Part shown: piece by piece, positions 31,417 to 40,195 of the stretch | How positions within the stretch are numbered: position 1 is the stretch's first letter | Layout of the letters: each line of letters starts with the position of its first letter | Assembly (NCBI GenBank): GCA_964404075.1 | Contig: CAYOIM010000001.1 | Location: 1 to 54,081 of the forward strand | Reading direction: 5' to 3' | Length of the DNA stretch: 54,081 nucleotides | From: CAYTED01 sp964404075 | GTDB taxonomy: Bacteria > Patescibacteriota > Minisyncoccia > Moranbacterales > UBA1568 | The notes under the pieces: model-generated | The model's database searches: none | What the model was told of the DNA's origin: nothing | What the model saw: the letters and a program-made list of their open reading frames with translations, nothing else | Translations under genes and position numbers: made by a program

Positions 31417-32292
31417 CTACTCCCCCTTCACCGTATAGTACACCTTGTTCGCCGTCCGGAGATCCACCCGGGCGAGTCGATCGCGATCAGACTCCGGGAT
31501 ACCGCGATTGAGTGCCGCCTGAAGCGTCATAAGGGTATCATCTATCGATTGATGACCATCAACCATCATATCGAATCCTCCCTCGACATGAAAAAGCAAT
31601 TCTCCCGAAAATCGTGAGATGACCCGGACTTCCGGTGTCATTGTTTTCCCGAATCGACTCTCGAATTTCTGCATACACTCGGGAATAAATGTATCGAGAG
31701 ATGCATCTATGACAGCATCTCCCACTGTCGTTTCCCTGCCTTCCTCATCCCAAAGAATCACTGTGGATGGATCATCGAGGACCGAATGAATATTCGGGTG
31801 ACTCCGCGCCACTCCAGCCTCATCCAAGACGAAGTCACCATTCATCGATCGCCAGACGATGACGGATGATCGTTCACCAATCCGCACCGCCAGCCCATTC
31901 GGAAATGATCGCTCCACACTGACGGACCCGATAACCGGAGAGAAGTCCCTGATATCCGAAAGGATTTTCTCCTTGGGAAGAAAGAAAAAATTATTCCTCG
32001 GAAATACCCGCAAGTGCCTCCCCTCCATATCCATACGAACGATGTCCCTGAGATCTGCCGCCGAGATGCGATCCTGACCAAAAAAAGCGATATCGACAAT
32101 CGTCGTCTCACCCGAAAAGAAGAGGAAAGAGGAAAGGGTGCAGACAAAAACCCCCCAAAGCATGAGAGCGACGAGAAAATATGACTGAATCGCTCTGCGC
32201 TCTGGTCTCACCCGCTGTTCCCTCCCCCCGGAAAATTCCGAGAATGGAATGATGAGTGTCTTTTTCGTTTGTCTTCTTTTCAGAAAATTCAT
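31417..32292 (-). CDS. ftsQ: Cell division protein FtsQ/DivIB
   Basis: 291 residues from ATG at 32292, which has GAGGAGGA upstream. A short cytoplasmic tail and a membrane helix (about 40-62, YFLVALMLWGVFVCTLSSFLF) precede a POTRA-like domain (VDIAFFGQDRISAADLRDIV; VERSFPNGLAVRIGERS) and a C-terminal beta domain ending in VDLRTANKVYYTVKGE. FtsQ links early and late divisome proteins. Sequence identity to model FtsQ is low; the call rests on architecture and the C-terminal motif. Confidence 0.85.
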   Translation of the reverse strand: MNFLKRRQTKKTLIIPFSEFSGGREQRVRPERRAIQSYFLVALMLWGVFVCTLSSFLFFSGETTIVDIAFFGQDRISAADLRDIVRMDMEGRHLRVFPRNNFFFLPKEKILSDIRDFSPVIGSVSVERSFPNGLAVRIGERSSVIVWRSMNGDFVLDEAGVARSHPNIHSVLDDPSTVILWDEEGRETTVGDAVIDASLDTFIPECMQKFESRFGKTMTPEVRVISRFSGELLFHVEGGFDMMVDGHQSIDDTLMTLQAALNRGIPESDRDRLARVDLRTANKVYYTVKGE

Positions 32293-32320
32293 AGCGTGTC
32301 CTCCTCTCAAGACGGATTTT

Positions 32321-33190
32321 CTATGCGGAGAGAAATAGGGAATCGAATGCCAATCTCCCGTTCGCTGGCGTCTCTTTCAGGGTTGCGAGCAAAGAATGCA
32401 TCCGATCGAGAAAGAGCAGTTTTTTTCTGACAGCCGTCACTTCCCCTCCTTTTCGCAATTGCTCCCGTGCGCCGAGGAGGTACCATTCGCAGAGCTCGAT
32501 CCCCAACGGGACATTTTTCCCCAACTGTTCCGACAGAGCGAGCCGTTCCGATACCGACAGAGACCCGAGACGGAAGAGCTGGCGCAAGAATATCTTCTTT
32601 TGCTCGAAACCCTTCGCATCCCGCGCCGCCTCGATCGGAAGTCCCGGTCGTCCGAGAGAGCAAAAGAACGGTTCCACTGCCGTACCGTCAGGAAAGAGTT
32701 CCTGCATACCGGCGATGATCTCCTCCTCTGCCACCGGCTCGAAAGAAATCGTCTGGCATCGCGACCGTACGGTGCCGAGTATGCGCCCCGGCTCATGCGT
32801 GATAAGAATGAGGATGGCGCTATCGACCGGATCCTCCAGCATCGTGAGAAGCGCATTCTGAGCGCCTTCCGTCAGACGATGCGCGTCCCGCACGATGCCC
32901 ACGCGGAACTTCCCCCGTGAAGGATAACTCGAAAGGAATATCCGCAATTCCCGTATCGTTTCCACCGGAATCATCTTCCCCTTGATCACTCCATGCTTCT
33001 CCTCCTGCAGAGGCTCTGCCACACGGATATCGACCACGGAACCGCCGGTAAGCAGGTCCGCGAATTCCTCCGCCACCAAAAATTTCCCGACCTTGTCCGG
33101 TCCGGAAAAAAGAGAGGATTGTACCGGCGAACCGCTTGCAACCATGCGCGACAAGAGCTCCCGTTCTTTTTCGTGACCGATGATACTCAT
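32321..33190 (-). CDS. holB: DNA polymerase III delta' subunit
   Basis: 289 residues. Clamp-loader AAA+ subunit: GHEKERELLSRM at the start, a degenerate P-loop SGPDKVGK, IVRDAHRLTEGAQNALLTML (sensor/Walker B region; usual LLKxLEEP is LLTMLEDP) and the SRC motif in VRSRCQ. Delta' is normally ATPase-inactive, which fits the degenerate P-loop. ftsQ starts 28 bases downstream. Confidence 0.92.
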   Translation of the reverse strand: MSIIGHEKERELLSRMVASGSPVQSSLFSGPDKVGKFLVAEEFADLLTGGSVVDIRVAEPLQEEKHGVIKGKMIPVETIRELRIFLSSYPSRGKFRVGIVRDAHRLTEGAQNALLTMLEDPVDSAILILITHEPGRILGTVRSRCQTISFEPVAEEEIIAGMQELFPDGTAVEPFFCSLGRPGLPIEAARDAKGFEQKKIFLRQLFRLGSLSVSERLALSEQLGKNVPLGIELCEWYLLGAREQLRKGGEVTAVRKKLLFLDRMHSLLATLKETPANGRLAFDSLFLSA

Positions 33191-33303
33191 ACTCTCGTAA
33201 TTTCAAAATCTAAATTTCAAATGTCAAATCAATGATTCAAATTCAAATACTTAAAATTCTAATATTTAAACTTGATTTGATATTTGGAATTTGAAATTTA
33301 GAC
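33191..33303. repeat. AT-rich inverted heptamer region
   Basis: The left half carries CTAAATTTCAAATGTCAAAT, the right half runs ATTTGAT-ATTTGGA-ATTTGAA-ATTTAGA with a 7-base period and is largely the complement of the left. No gene. Confidence 0.7.
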
Positions 33304-34416
33304 TTAATGCCTATCAATAATATTCCTCATCTTCTCCTGAAATATTTCCTTCGAGAATCCTCTCATCGCTTGTCGCATACCTTCCCGATCATAGACCTGT
33401 TCATGATCGATGAACCGGCGAACACCATCGGCGAGGATTTCCGGCGTCTGTGCGAAGAAGAGCTCGCCGTTCACGCCGGAACGCACCAATTCCCGCGCGC
33501 CTCCATGCTCGAAAGCGATGACCGGCGTTCCACAGGCAAGCGATTCCGCGATCGCTAATCCGAAATCCTCCTCCGCGACATGGATGAGCGCCCTCGCCCC
33601 GCCATACCACTTGACCATCTCATCATCCGCTTGGAATCCTTTGAAACGAATTCGTTTCCCCGCTTTCTTTTCCCATGCTTTTCGAAGCGGTCCCGACCCG
33701 ATGATGACGAGCGGAAGCTCCAGCTTCTTGAAAGCATCGATCGCCACGGCGATCTTCTTCGCCTCCGTCAATCGCGACACCATGAGAAAATAACCGTTCC
33801 TCTGGTCATCCCAGACTCGACCCGGGATCCCCTTCAAAGAGACCGGCGGGTATACTACCTCCGATGGTAACCGATAGTACTTCGCGATCCGCTCCCTGGT
33901 ATATTCCGAATTGGCGATCAGTACATCGGGTCGCTGTGCCGCCTGCTTGTCCCAAATTCGCAGATACGAGAGCATGACCCGCCCGAGAAATCGAAAAGGA
34001 ACGAAAAATCCGAGGGAACGGAGATACGATTCATTCTCATCCCACACGGAGCGCATGGGTGAGTGGACATAGGCGATATGTTTCGTATGAAGCCGCGTCA
34101 CGATGCCCTTGCTCCACGCGCCGGATGACGAAATCACGAGATCGAAATCCCGGAGGTCGAATGCCTCGATCGCCACCGGATAGAACGGGAGGAGCCACCG
34201 ATGTCGTCGCCTGAGAAAGCCGGGGAATTTCGCGAGAAACGATACCCTCACCTCGCGATGCGGAAAATATCGCCTGACGATGCGCGGATCGGCGAGCAAG
34301 GTATACACCGGCGCCTCCGGATACATCTCGATGAGGGACTGCAAAACGCGCTCCGCCCCCCCGAAGGCGAGCAGAAAATCATGAACGATAGCTATTTTTT
34401 TATCATTTTCGTTCAT
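33304..34416 (-). CDS. GT4-family glycosyltransferase
   Basis: 370 residues, GT-B fold. The N-terminal domain starts KKIAIVHDFLLAFGGAERV; the C-terminal domain has VSRLTEAKKI, VIIGSGPL and the donor-binding motif EEDFGLAIAESLACGTPVIA. Probably adds a sugar from a nucleotide-sugar donor to a lipid-linked surface polymer. Its start overlaps the preceding GT4 gene by 14 bases, so they are translated as a pair. No insertion is seen in this copy. Confidence 0.9.
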   Translation of the reverse strand: MNENDKKIAIVHDFLLAFGGAERVLQSLIEMYPEAPVYTLLADPRIVRRYFPHREVRVSFLAKFPGFLRRRHRWLLPFYPVAIEAFDLRDFDLVISSSGAWSKGIVTRLHTKHIAYVHSPMRSVWDENESYLRSLGFFVPFRFLGRVMLSYLRIWDKQAAQRPDVLIANSEYTRERIAKYYRLPSEVVYPPVSLKGIPGRVWDDQRNGYFLMVSRLTEAKKIAVAIDAFKKLELPLVIIGSGPLRKAWEKKAGKRIRFKGFQADDEMVKWYGGARALIHVAEEDFGLAIAESLACGTPVIAFEHGGARELVRSGVNGELFFAQTPEILADGVRRFIDHEQVYDREGMRQAMRGFSKEIFQEKMRNIIDRH

Positions 34417-35518
34417 TTCTTTTTGAAAATGTAGTCGCGACTTCTTCCGCACACCGCTCCCAGCTGAATCGATCCACATTACGACTTCCTTTCGCTATTA
34501 TACCATCTCGAAAAACACCATCTGAAAGCACTTTCCAGATTCCTTCCGCGATAGCTTCCGAATTCATCGGATTGACGGAAACCGCCCCATCGCCAGCCAC
34601 TTCCGGCAGGGACGAGGCATCCGATGTCACCACCGGCACACCGACCGACTGCGCTTCCAATATCGGTATGCCGAATCCTTCATACAGGCTCGGAAACACG
34701 AATACACCGGCATGCCTCAATAATTCCCACTTCTCCTCCCCTGAAACATAGCCGAGTTCCACAACTGCATCTCGATATTTGATATTTGATATTTGATATT
34801 TGATATGGTCATACCCATACCCTCTCTTCCCCGCCAAAACCAACTGGTGCGGTATCCGATATTTTTCTTTCAGAATACCGAAAGCCTCGATAATCCGCAC
34901 CACATTCTTCCGCTCCTCCAATCTCCCGATGAATAAGAGGTATTTTGTATCTAGTATTTTGTATTGAGTATCCGATACTGGATATTTGATATTTGATATT
35001 TGATATTTGATATTTTGTTCATATCCTTCATATATCACCCGTATCTTTTTCTCCGATACGCCATACCATCTCATCAAGTTGGATTTCGTATTCTCTGACA
35101 CCGCGATTACTGTACTCGCGACGCGACAGGAGAATCGAATCGAGAGTCGCATATACCACCGATCAAGGAGCGAGTACGACTCAGGACAAAATTCATATTC
35201 CAAGCCATGTATGGTCACGACCGTTTTCCGCGGATGCAGAAGCGGCACCGTATGCGCCGGCACGAACAGGACATCCACGGGGTGGAGGAGCACCTCCAGG
35301 GAGAGCCGCGCTTGTGTCCACAATCTCGGCGACCACAATCGCTTCACCCGCCATGCTCTCGGCAATTCGAAATCAATCGTCTGCTCCGGTCGGATATATA
35401 AAAAAACCGATTCTTCCGATAAAGAACCGCGCAGATGCTTGATCACCTGATACGAGTACTCCTCGATGCCGGTCCGTTCCGGAAGGAATGCCCGCGATGC
35501 GTCGATACCGATTAACAT
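34403..35518 (-). CDS. GT4-family glycosyltransferase (mannosyltransferase-like) with two heptamer-array insertions
   Basis: 371 residues, GT-B fold: IDASRAFLPERTGIEEYSYQ, VTIHGLEYEF, VSENTKSNLMRWYG, FIGRLEERKNV and SLYEGFGIPILEAQSVGVPV. Residues 169-192 and 238-249 are encoded by 7-base tandem repeats and read NIKYQIS-type peptide. The first insert lies in the linker between the two Rossmann domains, the second in a C-domain loop; catalytic motifs are intact. It shares a 14-base overlap with the next GT4 gene. Confidence 0.9.
   Translation of the reverse strand: MLIGIDASRAFLPERTGIEEYSYQVIKHLRGSLSEESVFLYIRPEQTIDFELPRAWRVKRLWSPRLWTQARLSLEVLLHPVDVLFVPAHTVPLLHPRKTVVTIHGLEYEFCPESYSLLDRWYMRLSIRFSCRVASTVIAVSENTKSNLMRWYGVSEKKIRVIYEGYEQNIKYQISNIKYPVSDTQYKILDTKYLLFIGRLEERKNVVRIIEAFGILKEKYRIPHQLVLAGKRGYGYDHIKYQISNIKYRDAVVELGYVSGEEKWELLRHAGVFVFPSLYEGFGIPILEAQSVGVPVVTSDASSLPEVAGDGAVSVNPMNSEAIAEGIWKVLSDGVFRDGIIAKGSRNVDRFSWERCAEEVATTFSKRNERK
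34772..34807 (-). repeat. In-frame heptanucleotide array inside the GT4 gene (C-domain loop)
   Basis: Four GATATTT units on the plus strand (ATATCAA on the coding strand), giving the peptide HIKYQISNIKY. Confidence 0.85.
34943..35014 (-). repeat. In-frame heptanucleotide array inside the GT4 gene (interdomain linker)
   Basis: Four GATATTT units followed in the same register by degenerate GTATNNN units, about ten units in all; the coding strand carries the stop-free orientation. Confidence 0.85.
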
Positions 35519-35623
35519 AGCCTACGAATTACAAATCTTGTACAAACATACAAATTCTACGAATGATCCCAAACGCTTCTCACTGTAGAATACATTCGTG
35601 TATTCCATTCGTAATTTGTAGGA
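35519..35623. repeat. Inverted ACGAAT-type words before the GT4 gene
   Basis: CTACGAATTACAAATC on the left and CATTCGTAATTTGTAGG on the right are near complements, with further CGAATG/CATTCG pairs between them. No gene. Confidence 0.55.
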
Positions 35624-36637
35624 TTACTTCCCCATCATAATGCTCCGCTTGTACACCTCGAGGTTCTCGAGGACGAGTCCGGTCCCCTTCACGACGCAGA
35701 ATGCCGGATCATCCGCGAGATAGCATGGCACCCCGATCGTCTTCGCGATCAGTTGATCGAGATACCGGAGTTGCGAAGTTCCTCCGGAGAGGATCATCCC
35801 CTTGTCCATGACATCCGCCGCCAATTCCGGAGGCGTTTCCTGGAGCACCTGCTTGATGACATTGATGATTTCCCGGAGCTCATCCTGGATGGCTTCCGTC
35901 ACTTCATTCGAGGAAATGGTGATCGTCTTCGGCAATCCCCCCATGAGATCCCGCCCCCGGATATCCATGTGATCATCCTTCACCTGGACGATCGCCGAAC
36001 CGATAGTGATCTTCACATCCTCCGCGGTCCGATCACCGATCGCGAGGCTGTATTTCCGTTTGATATAATCCGAGATCGCCTGATCGATACGGTTCCCTCC
36101 GACCCGAGCCGATGCGGATGCCACCACTCCACCGAGGGAGATGATCGCTATTTCCGAGGTGCCGCCACCGATATTGATAATCATATTCCCCTGCGCCGCA
36201 TGGATCGGAATGCCCGCACCGATGGCCGCGAGAATCGGTTCCTTCACCACATAGGCAGTCCTCGCCCCCGCCTTCAGCGCGGCATCGATGACCGCGCGTC
36301 GCTCGGTCGAAGTCACGCCCGCGGGGATGGAGAGCACCACTTCCGGACGAAAGAAACGGAACTTCCCGCTCACCTTGCCGATGAAATACCGGAGCATCGC
36401 CTCGGTCACTTTATAATCCGCGATCGCGCCGTCACGGAGCGGCTGTGACGCGACGATACTGTCCGGCGTCCTCCCGAGCATCTCCTTCGCCTCGTTGCCG
36501 ACCGCCAAGACCTTGTTCTCAAACAAAGAAATCGCCACGACCGACGGCTCATTGATGACGATGCCCTTCCCCGGAACGAAAACGAGCGTATTCGCCGTGC
36601 CGAGGTCGATGCCAATTTTCCGTACGAAGAAAGCCAT
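35624..36637 (-). CDS. mreB: Rod-shape actin homologue MreB
   Basis: 337 residues. MreB polymerises under the membrane and directs side-wall synthesis. Actin-fold motifs: IGIDLGTANTLVF (phosphate 1), LSIPAGVTSTERRAV, INIGGGTSEIA (phosphate 2) and DKGMILSGGTSQL (adenosine). N-terminal MAFFVRK is the usual amphipathic start. It lies after murA in a wall-synthesis row. No mreC or mreD is adjacent. Confidence 0.97.
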   Translation of the reverse strand: MAFFVRKIGIDLGTANTLVFVPGKGIVINEPSVVAISLFENKVLAVGNEAKEMLGRTPDSIVASQPLRDGAIADYKVTEAMLRYFIGKVSGKFRFFRPEVVLSIPAGVTSTERRAVIDAALKAGARTAYVVKEPILAAIGAGIPIHAAQGNMIINIGGGTSEIAIISLGGVVASASARVGGNRIDQAISDYIKRKYSLAIGDRTAEDVKITIGSAIVQVKDDHMDIRGRDLMGGLPKTITISSNEVTEAIQDELREIINVIKQVLQETPPELAADVMDKGMILSGGTSQLRYLDQLIAKTIGVPCYLADDPAFCVVKGTGLVLENLEVYKRSIMMGK

Positions 36638-36743
36638 AGACCGAAAATACCAAATATCTAATACCTAATTCCTAATGAAATTCCCCATCCATTCATTTTT
36701 TAATTTAGATTCAAGATTTTTATTAAAAATTAGGAATGAGGAA

Positions 36744-38006
36744 TTATTTATTTATTCGTGTGATATCCGCACCGATGGCACGGAGTCGTTCCTCGATTCG
36801 TTCATACCCCCGATCCACCTGGTAGATATCCTCGATGACCGTCTCACCCGATGCGATGAGAGCGGCGATGATGAGCGAGACTCCCGCACGCAGATCATAG
36901 CTCTTGATCGTCGTTCCGCGGAGCTGAGTCTTGCCGCGAATGATGACCTGATGTGGATTGAGCACGGTCGCCCTCGCCCCCATCTTCTCGAGTTCCGGAA
37001 TGTAATGGAATCGCCCCTCGAATATCGTATCGAAGAGGAGCGTCTCCCCCTCGGCCTGCGTCGCGAGCACCCCGAACGGCGCCTGCACATCACTCGGAAC
37101 GCCGGGATAGGTACGCGTATCGATCTTGTTCACGCTCCGCAATCCTCCGCCCGGCAAAATCGTGATCGAGCTTTTCCCGATGCGGAAATCGGCGCCGAAT
37201 TCCCGCAACTTTTCCAATACGAGGTCGATATGCTCTTCGCGGACATGCCGCACGGTGAGCTCGCTTCCCGTGGCCACTCCGAGAATAAGGAAGGTCGCCG
37301 CCTCGTTCGCATCGGGAATGATCGTATGCGCCGCCCCGCGGAGCCTCTTCGCCCCCGTGATCTCCATCGTATGCGTTCCGAGTCCGTCGATCTTCGCCCC
37401 CATCGCGATGAGGAACTTCCCGAGATCCTCCACATGCGGCTCGGTCGCCGCGATCTTGAGGACAGTCTTCCCGGGCATGCCGGCCGCGAGCATCATGGCA
37501 TTCTCCGTCGCGGTCACCGACATCTCACGGAGAACCACTTTCCCCGCTTTCCGTTTTTTCGCATCCACCTCATACCGCTTCTCTTGCTGGGCAATGCGCG
37601 CACCTAGCTTCTCCAATGCGTCGAAATGCGTCCCGATCGGTCGCGCGCCGATCACGCAACCACCCGGATGATAGAGAGAAAACCGATCGAAACGGGCCGC
37701 GAGCGAACCGAGGAGGAGAATGGAAGAGCGGATCTTCTTCACTTTCTCGACATCCATCTTCTTCGGATCGATGTCATCATTCGTGATCGCTATCGTCCGC
37801 TTGCCGCGCCATTCCACCTTCGCCCCCATGCTCTGGAGGATCTCGATCATACGGAACACATCCTCGATGAGAGGGAGATTCGAGAGGATACAAGTCTCCT
37901 TCGTGAGGAGCGTCGCCGCGAGTATCGGTGTCGTCGCATTTTTCGATCCATAGACCGGAATCGATCCGGAAAGCCTCTTCCCTCCGGAAATACGGAATAC
38001 TTCCAT
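36744..38006 (-). CDS. murA: UDP-N-acetylglucosamine 1-carboxyvinyltransferase
   Basis: 420 residues. MurA starts peptidoglycan precursor synthesis by adding enolpyruvate to UDP-GlcNAc. It begins GGKRLSGSIPVYGSKNA; the catalytic Cys is in HPGGCVIGARPIGTH, so it should be fosfomycin-sensitive in type. DLRAGVSLI and YQVDRGYERIEERL follow near the end. ATG at 38006 is used; an in-frame TTG lies 15 bases upstream. Confidence 0.97.
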   Translation of the reverse strand: MEVFRISGGKRLSGSIPVYGSKNATTPILAATLLTKETCILSNLPLIEDVFRMIEILQSMGAKVEWRGKRTIAITNDDIDPKKMDVEKVKKIRSSILLLGSLAARFDRFSLYHPGGCVIGARPIGTHFDALEKLGARIAQQEKRYEVDAKKRKAGKVVLREMSVTATENAMMLAAGMPGKTVLKIAATEPHVEDLGKFLIAMGAKIDGLGTHTMEITGAKRLRGAAHTIIPDANEAATFLILGVATGSELTVRHVREEHIDLVLEKLREFGADFRIGKSSITILPGGGLRSVNKIDTRTYPGVPSDVQAPFGVLATQAEGETLLFDTIFEGRFHYIPELEKMGARATVLNPHQVIIRGKTQLRGTTIKSYDLRAGVSLIIAALIASGETVIEDIYQVDRGYERIEERLRAIGADITRINK

Positions 38007-38063
38007 AGACAAAAAATCCACTGTTTATTCTCCCAGTATAGCCGAAAAAATCCGATGAATCAA

Positions 38064-38093
38064 TGAAAAAAATCCCTTTTAATCGGGATTTTT
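38064..38093. terminator. Terminator between the CAP gene and murA
   Basis: AAAAAATCCC, short loop, GGGATTTTTT: works on either strand. On the minus strand it would end the CAP-domain transcript before murA. Confidence 0.7.
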
Positions 38094-38234
38094 TCTGTGT
38101 TTCCGCCGGAGCAGAGAGCTTCCGGTCGGGGCAAAACGAAGAATTTCGCTTTTCTTGTGCCAGATGAAGTCCATAAAAATGGATCGGTGTTCGTTGTTCC
38201 TCTATTCAGTTTTCAAGGTACTTCGTGAAACCGA

Positions 38235-38301
38235 GGGGTTCCCGTACGATATGCTGATTTTTTGTATGTATGTGGATACCAGCATATCGTACGGATTCCC
38301 C
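38235..38301. repeat. Long palindrome behind the CAP gene
   Basis: Arms CCGTACGATATGCTG (38242-38256) and its exact complement (38280-38294), extended by GGGG/CCCC pairs, around a 23-base loop. It resembles the other long self-complementary elements in position but lacks their conserved core. The 307-base gap 38007-38313 holds no gene. Confidence 0.8.
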
Positions 38302-38313
38302 TCCCGAAAAAGC

Positions 38314-39045
38314 TCACCATTTCAACCGCCGACCATGCATCGACAGCGAGAACACGACCACCACCCCCGACAGTTGCGCGATGGCGAGGAGGATGAGGAG
38401 AGAGAGCCTCATGACATCGGTTTTGTAATGGACAACGGTATCGGAGAGGAATGCCGATACGGAACCGATGATCCCCCCACGCGTACCACTTGGCATCGAA
38501 GTACCGAGTACGGATGGATACCGTTTCGGACACGAGACGCTCCCCTCCTGCGAAAGATTCAGCGTATGCTCATCCGTCATCCGCGTTCCGAACATCTGCA
38601 CGGCGACCGTCGTCTCTTTCCCCTCGAATATCATCGGACGCACCGCGATCCCGATCTCACGATACTTCGGACTCAGGATATTCTCGCAATGCTTTCGACT
38701 CTCCATCCAAGCGCGCTCCTGCGACGCCGCATCATGAAAATGAATGGCGAGATTCTCCCCGGCATATCGATATTCGTACTTCGCTTTCCGAAACCAATCC
38801 CAGGGCGTCACCCCATCTGGCGAGGTATGGGAAAAATACTGTTCGGAAGCCATATCATCCGCCTTCGCCTCGGCCGCCTGATCCAAGAGAGGATTGCGAA
38901 CGACACTCGAAAGCCCCGCCTGCTCGCGCTCTTCGTTCACCAGGGCAACAACCTCGTCCGGCAGAATCGCCGCAAAAGAGGTCAATCCCTGACACAGGAG
39001 ACCGATCGTACACACAAGGGCAATTGTTCGTATTGTGTTTTTCAT
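38314..39045 (-). CDS. CAP (SCP/PR-1-like) domain protein, secreted and membrane-tethered
   Basis: 243 residues. Signal peptide 1-25 (IALVCTIGLLCQGLTSFA), CAP domain about 30-150: LVNEEREQAGLSSVVRNPLL, FSHTSPDGVTPWDWF, AGENLA, and AWMESRKHCENILSPKYREIGI. A C-terminal membrane helix (about 205-230, LSLLILLAIAQLSGVVVVF) tethers it. The HTSPDG and GENLA motifs with the family His/Glu pattern are present. Bacterial CAP proteins are extracellular; activity unknown. Confidence 0.9.
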   Translation of the reverse strand: MKNTIRTIALVCTIGLLCQGLTSFAAILPDEVVALVNEEREQAGLSSVVRNPLLDQAAEAKADDMASEQYFSHTSPDGVTPWDWFRKAKYEYRYAGENLAIHFHDAASQERAWMESRKHCENILSPKYREIGIAVRPMIFEGKETTVAVQMFGTRMTDEHTLNLSQEGSVSCPKRYPSVLGTSMPSGTRGGIIGSVSAFLSDTVVHYKTDVMRLSLLILLAIAQLSGVVVVFSLSMHGRRLKW

Positions 39046-39071
39046 ACGCAGAGATTGTGGCTCAAATAAAG

Positions 39072-39103
39072 AAAAAACGGATCCCGCTGAGGCACCCGTT
39101 TTC
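39072..39103 (-). terminator. Terminator after trxB
   Basis: Minus strand: AAAACGGGTGCC, loop, GGGATCCGTTTTTT. The stem has mismatches but ends in six T. Confidence 0.55.
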
Positions 39104-39139
39104 TATATTGATACATCTATTATAGCATGGAAAACGCTC

Positions 39140-40072
39140 TCAGTCAATCTCCCTCCCCTGATGGCGGACGAAATCATACGCGGAGAGCGCGGCGACCACA
39201 CCATCCCCCGCGGAGATATTGTTCTGTTTGTAGGGTGCATCGGTGGCATCGCCCGTCGCAAAAATCCCCGAGCGTGAAGTCGCTTTCGTGCGGTGATCGA
39301 TCAGAATTTCACCCCTTTGGTTCAGCGCAACGAATCCCTTCACGAATTCCGTATTCGGCACCATACCGATCTCGACGAACACACCATCGACCGCAAGGTC
39401 ATGCGTCTCATCGCGCGCCTTGTCGAGATACCGGAGACCCTCGAGCTTCGTCTCACCGAGTATCTCCTGTGCGAGCGCGTTATACACCACCTTCACTTTT
39501 TCCGAAGCGAGAATCTTGTCCTGTGTGATGGCGTCGCCCTTCAATGACTCCGAGCGGACCATGAGGGTGATGCCTGACGAGTACGGGAGGAGATCTTCGA
39601 CCGCTTCGAGTCCGGAATTTCCCCCACCGACCACGACCGTTTTCTTATTGCGGAAAAAAGGTGCGTCACAGGTCGAACAAAAAACGACTCCCTTGCCGAC
39701 AAACTTTTCCTCGCCCGGGATTTCGAGGTGGCGATGCCGTCCGCCGGTCGCGATGATGATCGCCTTCGTCTCATACTGCGAACCATTGGTCGCGCTCACC
39801 ACATAATGACCCGCCTCTCCGGTGACGCCACTCGCTTTCACCCCGGAGACGATCTCTATGCCTTCCTGCGCACGCAAGTGCTTCTCCAGTGACTGCGCGA
39901 ATTCCCAGCCAGTGATAGAGATAGTGCCGATCCAATTCTCGATACCCGCCGAAACGGTCGACTGTCCGCCGAAACTCTCCGTGAGGAACAGGGTCTTCAT
40001 CCGCTTCCTCGAGGCATAGATCCCCGCGGCTATCCCTCCCGGTCCCCCACCGATTACGATGACATCATACAT
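39140..40072 (-). CDS. trxB: Thioredoxin reductase
   Basis: 310 residues. FAD site GGGPGGIAAGIYA at the start, redox pair C-S-T-C (CSTCDAPFF; E. coli has CATCDGFF), NADPH site GGGNSG, and FATGDATD near the end. It should pass electrons from NADPH to thioredoxin. ATG at 40072; the upstream frame runs into repeat DNA. It lies 124 bases after gdh, separated by an AT-rich repeat, so co-transcription is uncertain. Confidence 0.93.
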   Translation of the reverse strand: MYDVIVIGGGPGGIAAGIYASRKRMKTLFLTESFGGQSTVSAGIENWIGTISITGWEFAQSLEKHLRAQEGIEIVSGVKASGVTGEAGHYVVSATNGSQYETKAIIIATGGRHRHLEIPGEEKFVGKGVVFCSTCDAPFFRNKKTVVVGGGNSGLEAVEDLLPYSSGITLMVRSESLKGDAITQDKILASEKVKVVYNALAQEILGETKLEGLRYLDKARDETHDLAVDGVFVEIGMVPNTEFVKGFVALNQRGEILIDHRTKATSRSGIFATGDATDAPYKQNNISAGDGVVAALSAYDFVRHQGREID

Positions 40073-40195
40073 ACAAAATAATTTCAAAACTTAAATTTCA
40101 AATATCAAATAAAATAAAAATTCCAAATAACTAAAAACATACTGTATTGTAAAGCCCTTTTTTTGGTATTTGTCATTTGAACTTTGGTATTCGCG
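40073..40195. repeat. AT-rich inverted heptamer region between gdh and trxB
   Basis: Left: AAATTTC-AAATATC-AAATAAA units. Right: TTTGGTA-TTTGTCA-TTTGAAC-TTTGGTA, a clean 7-base period on the opposite strand sense. No gene. Confidence 0.75.

Noticed and set aside
33191..33303. Small protein-coding gene in the AT-rich gap before holB
   Set aside because: No frame with a start and ribosome binding site; sequence is fully explained by inverted heptamer words.
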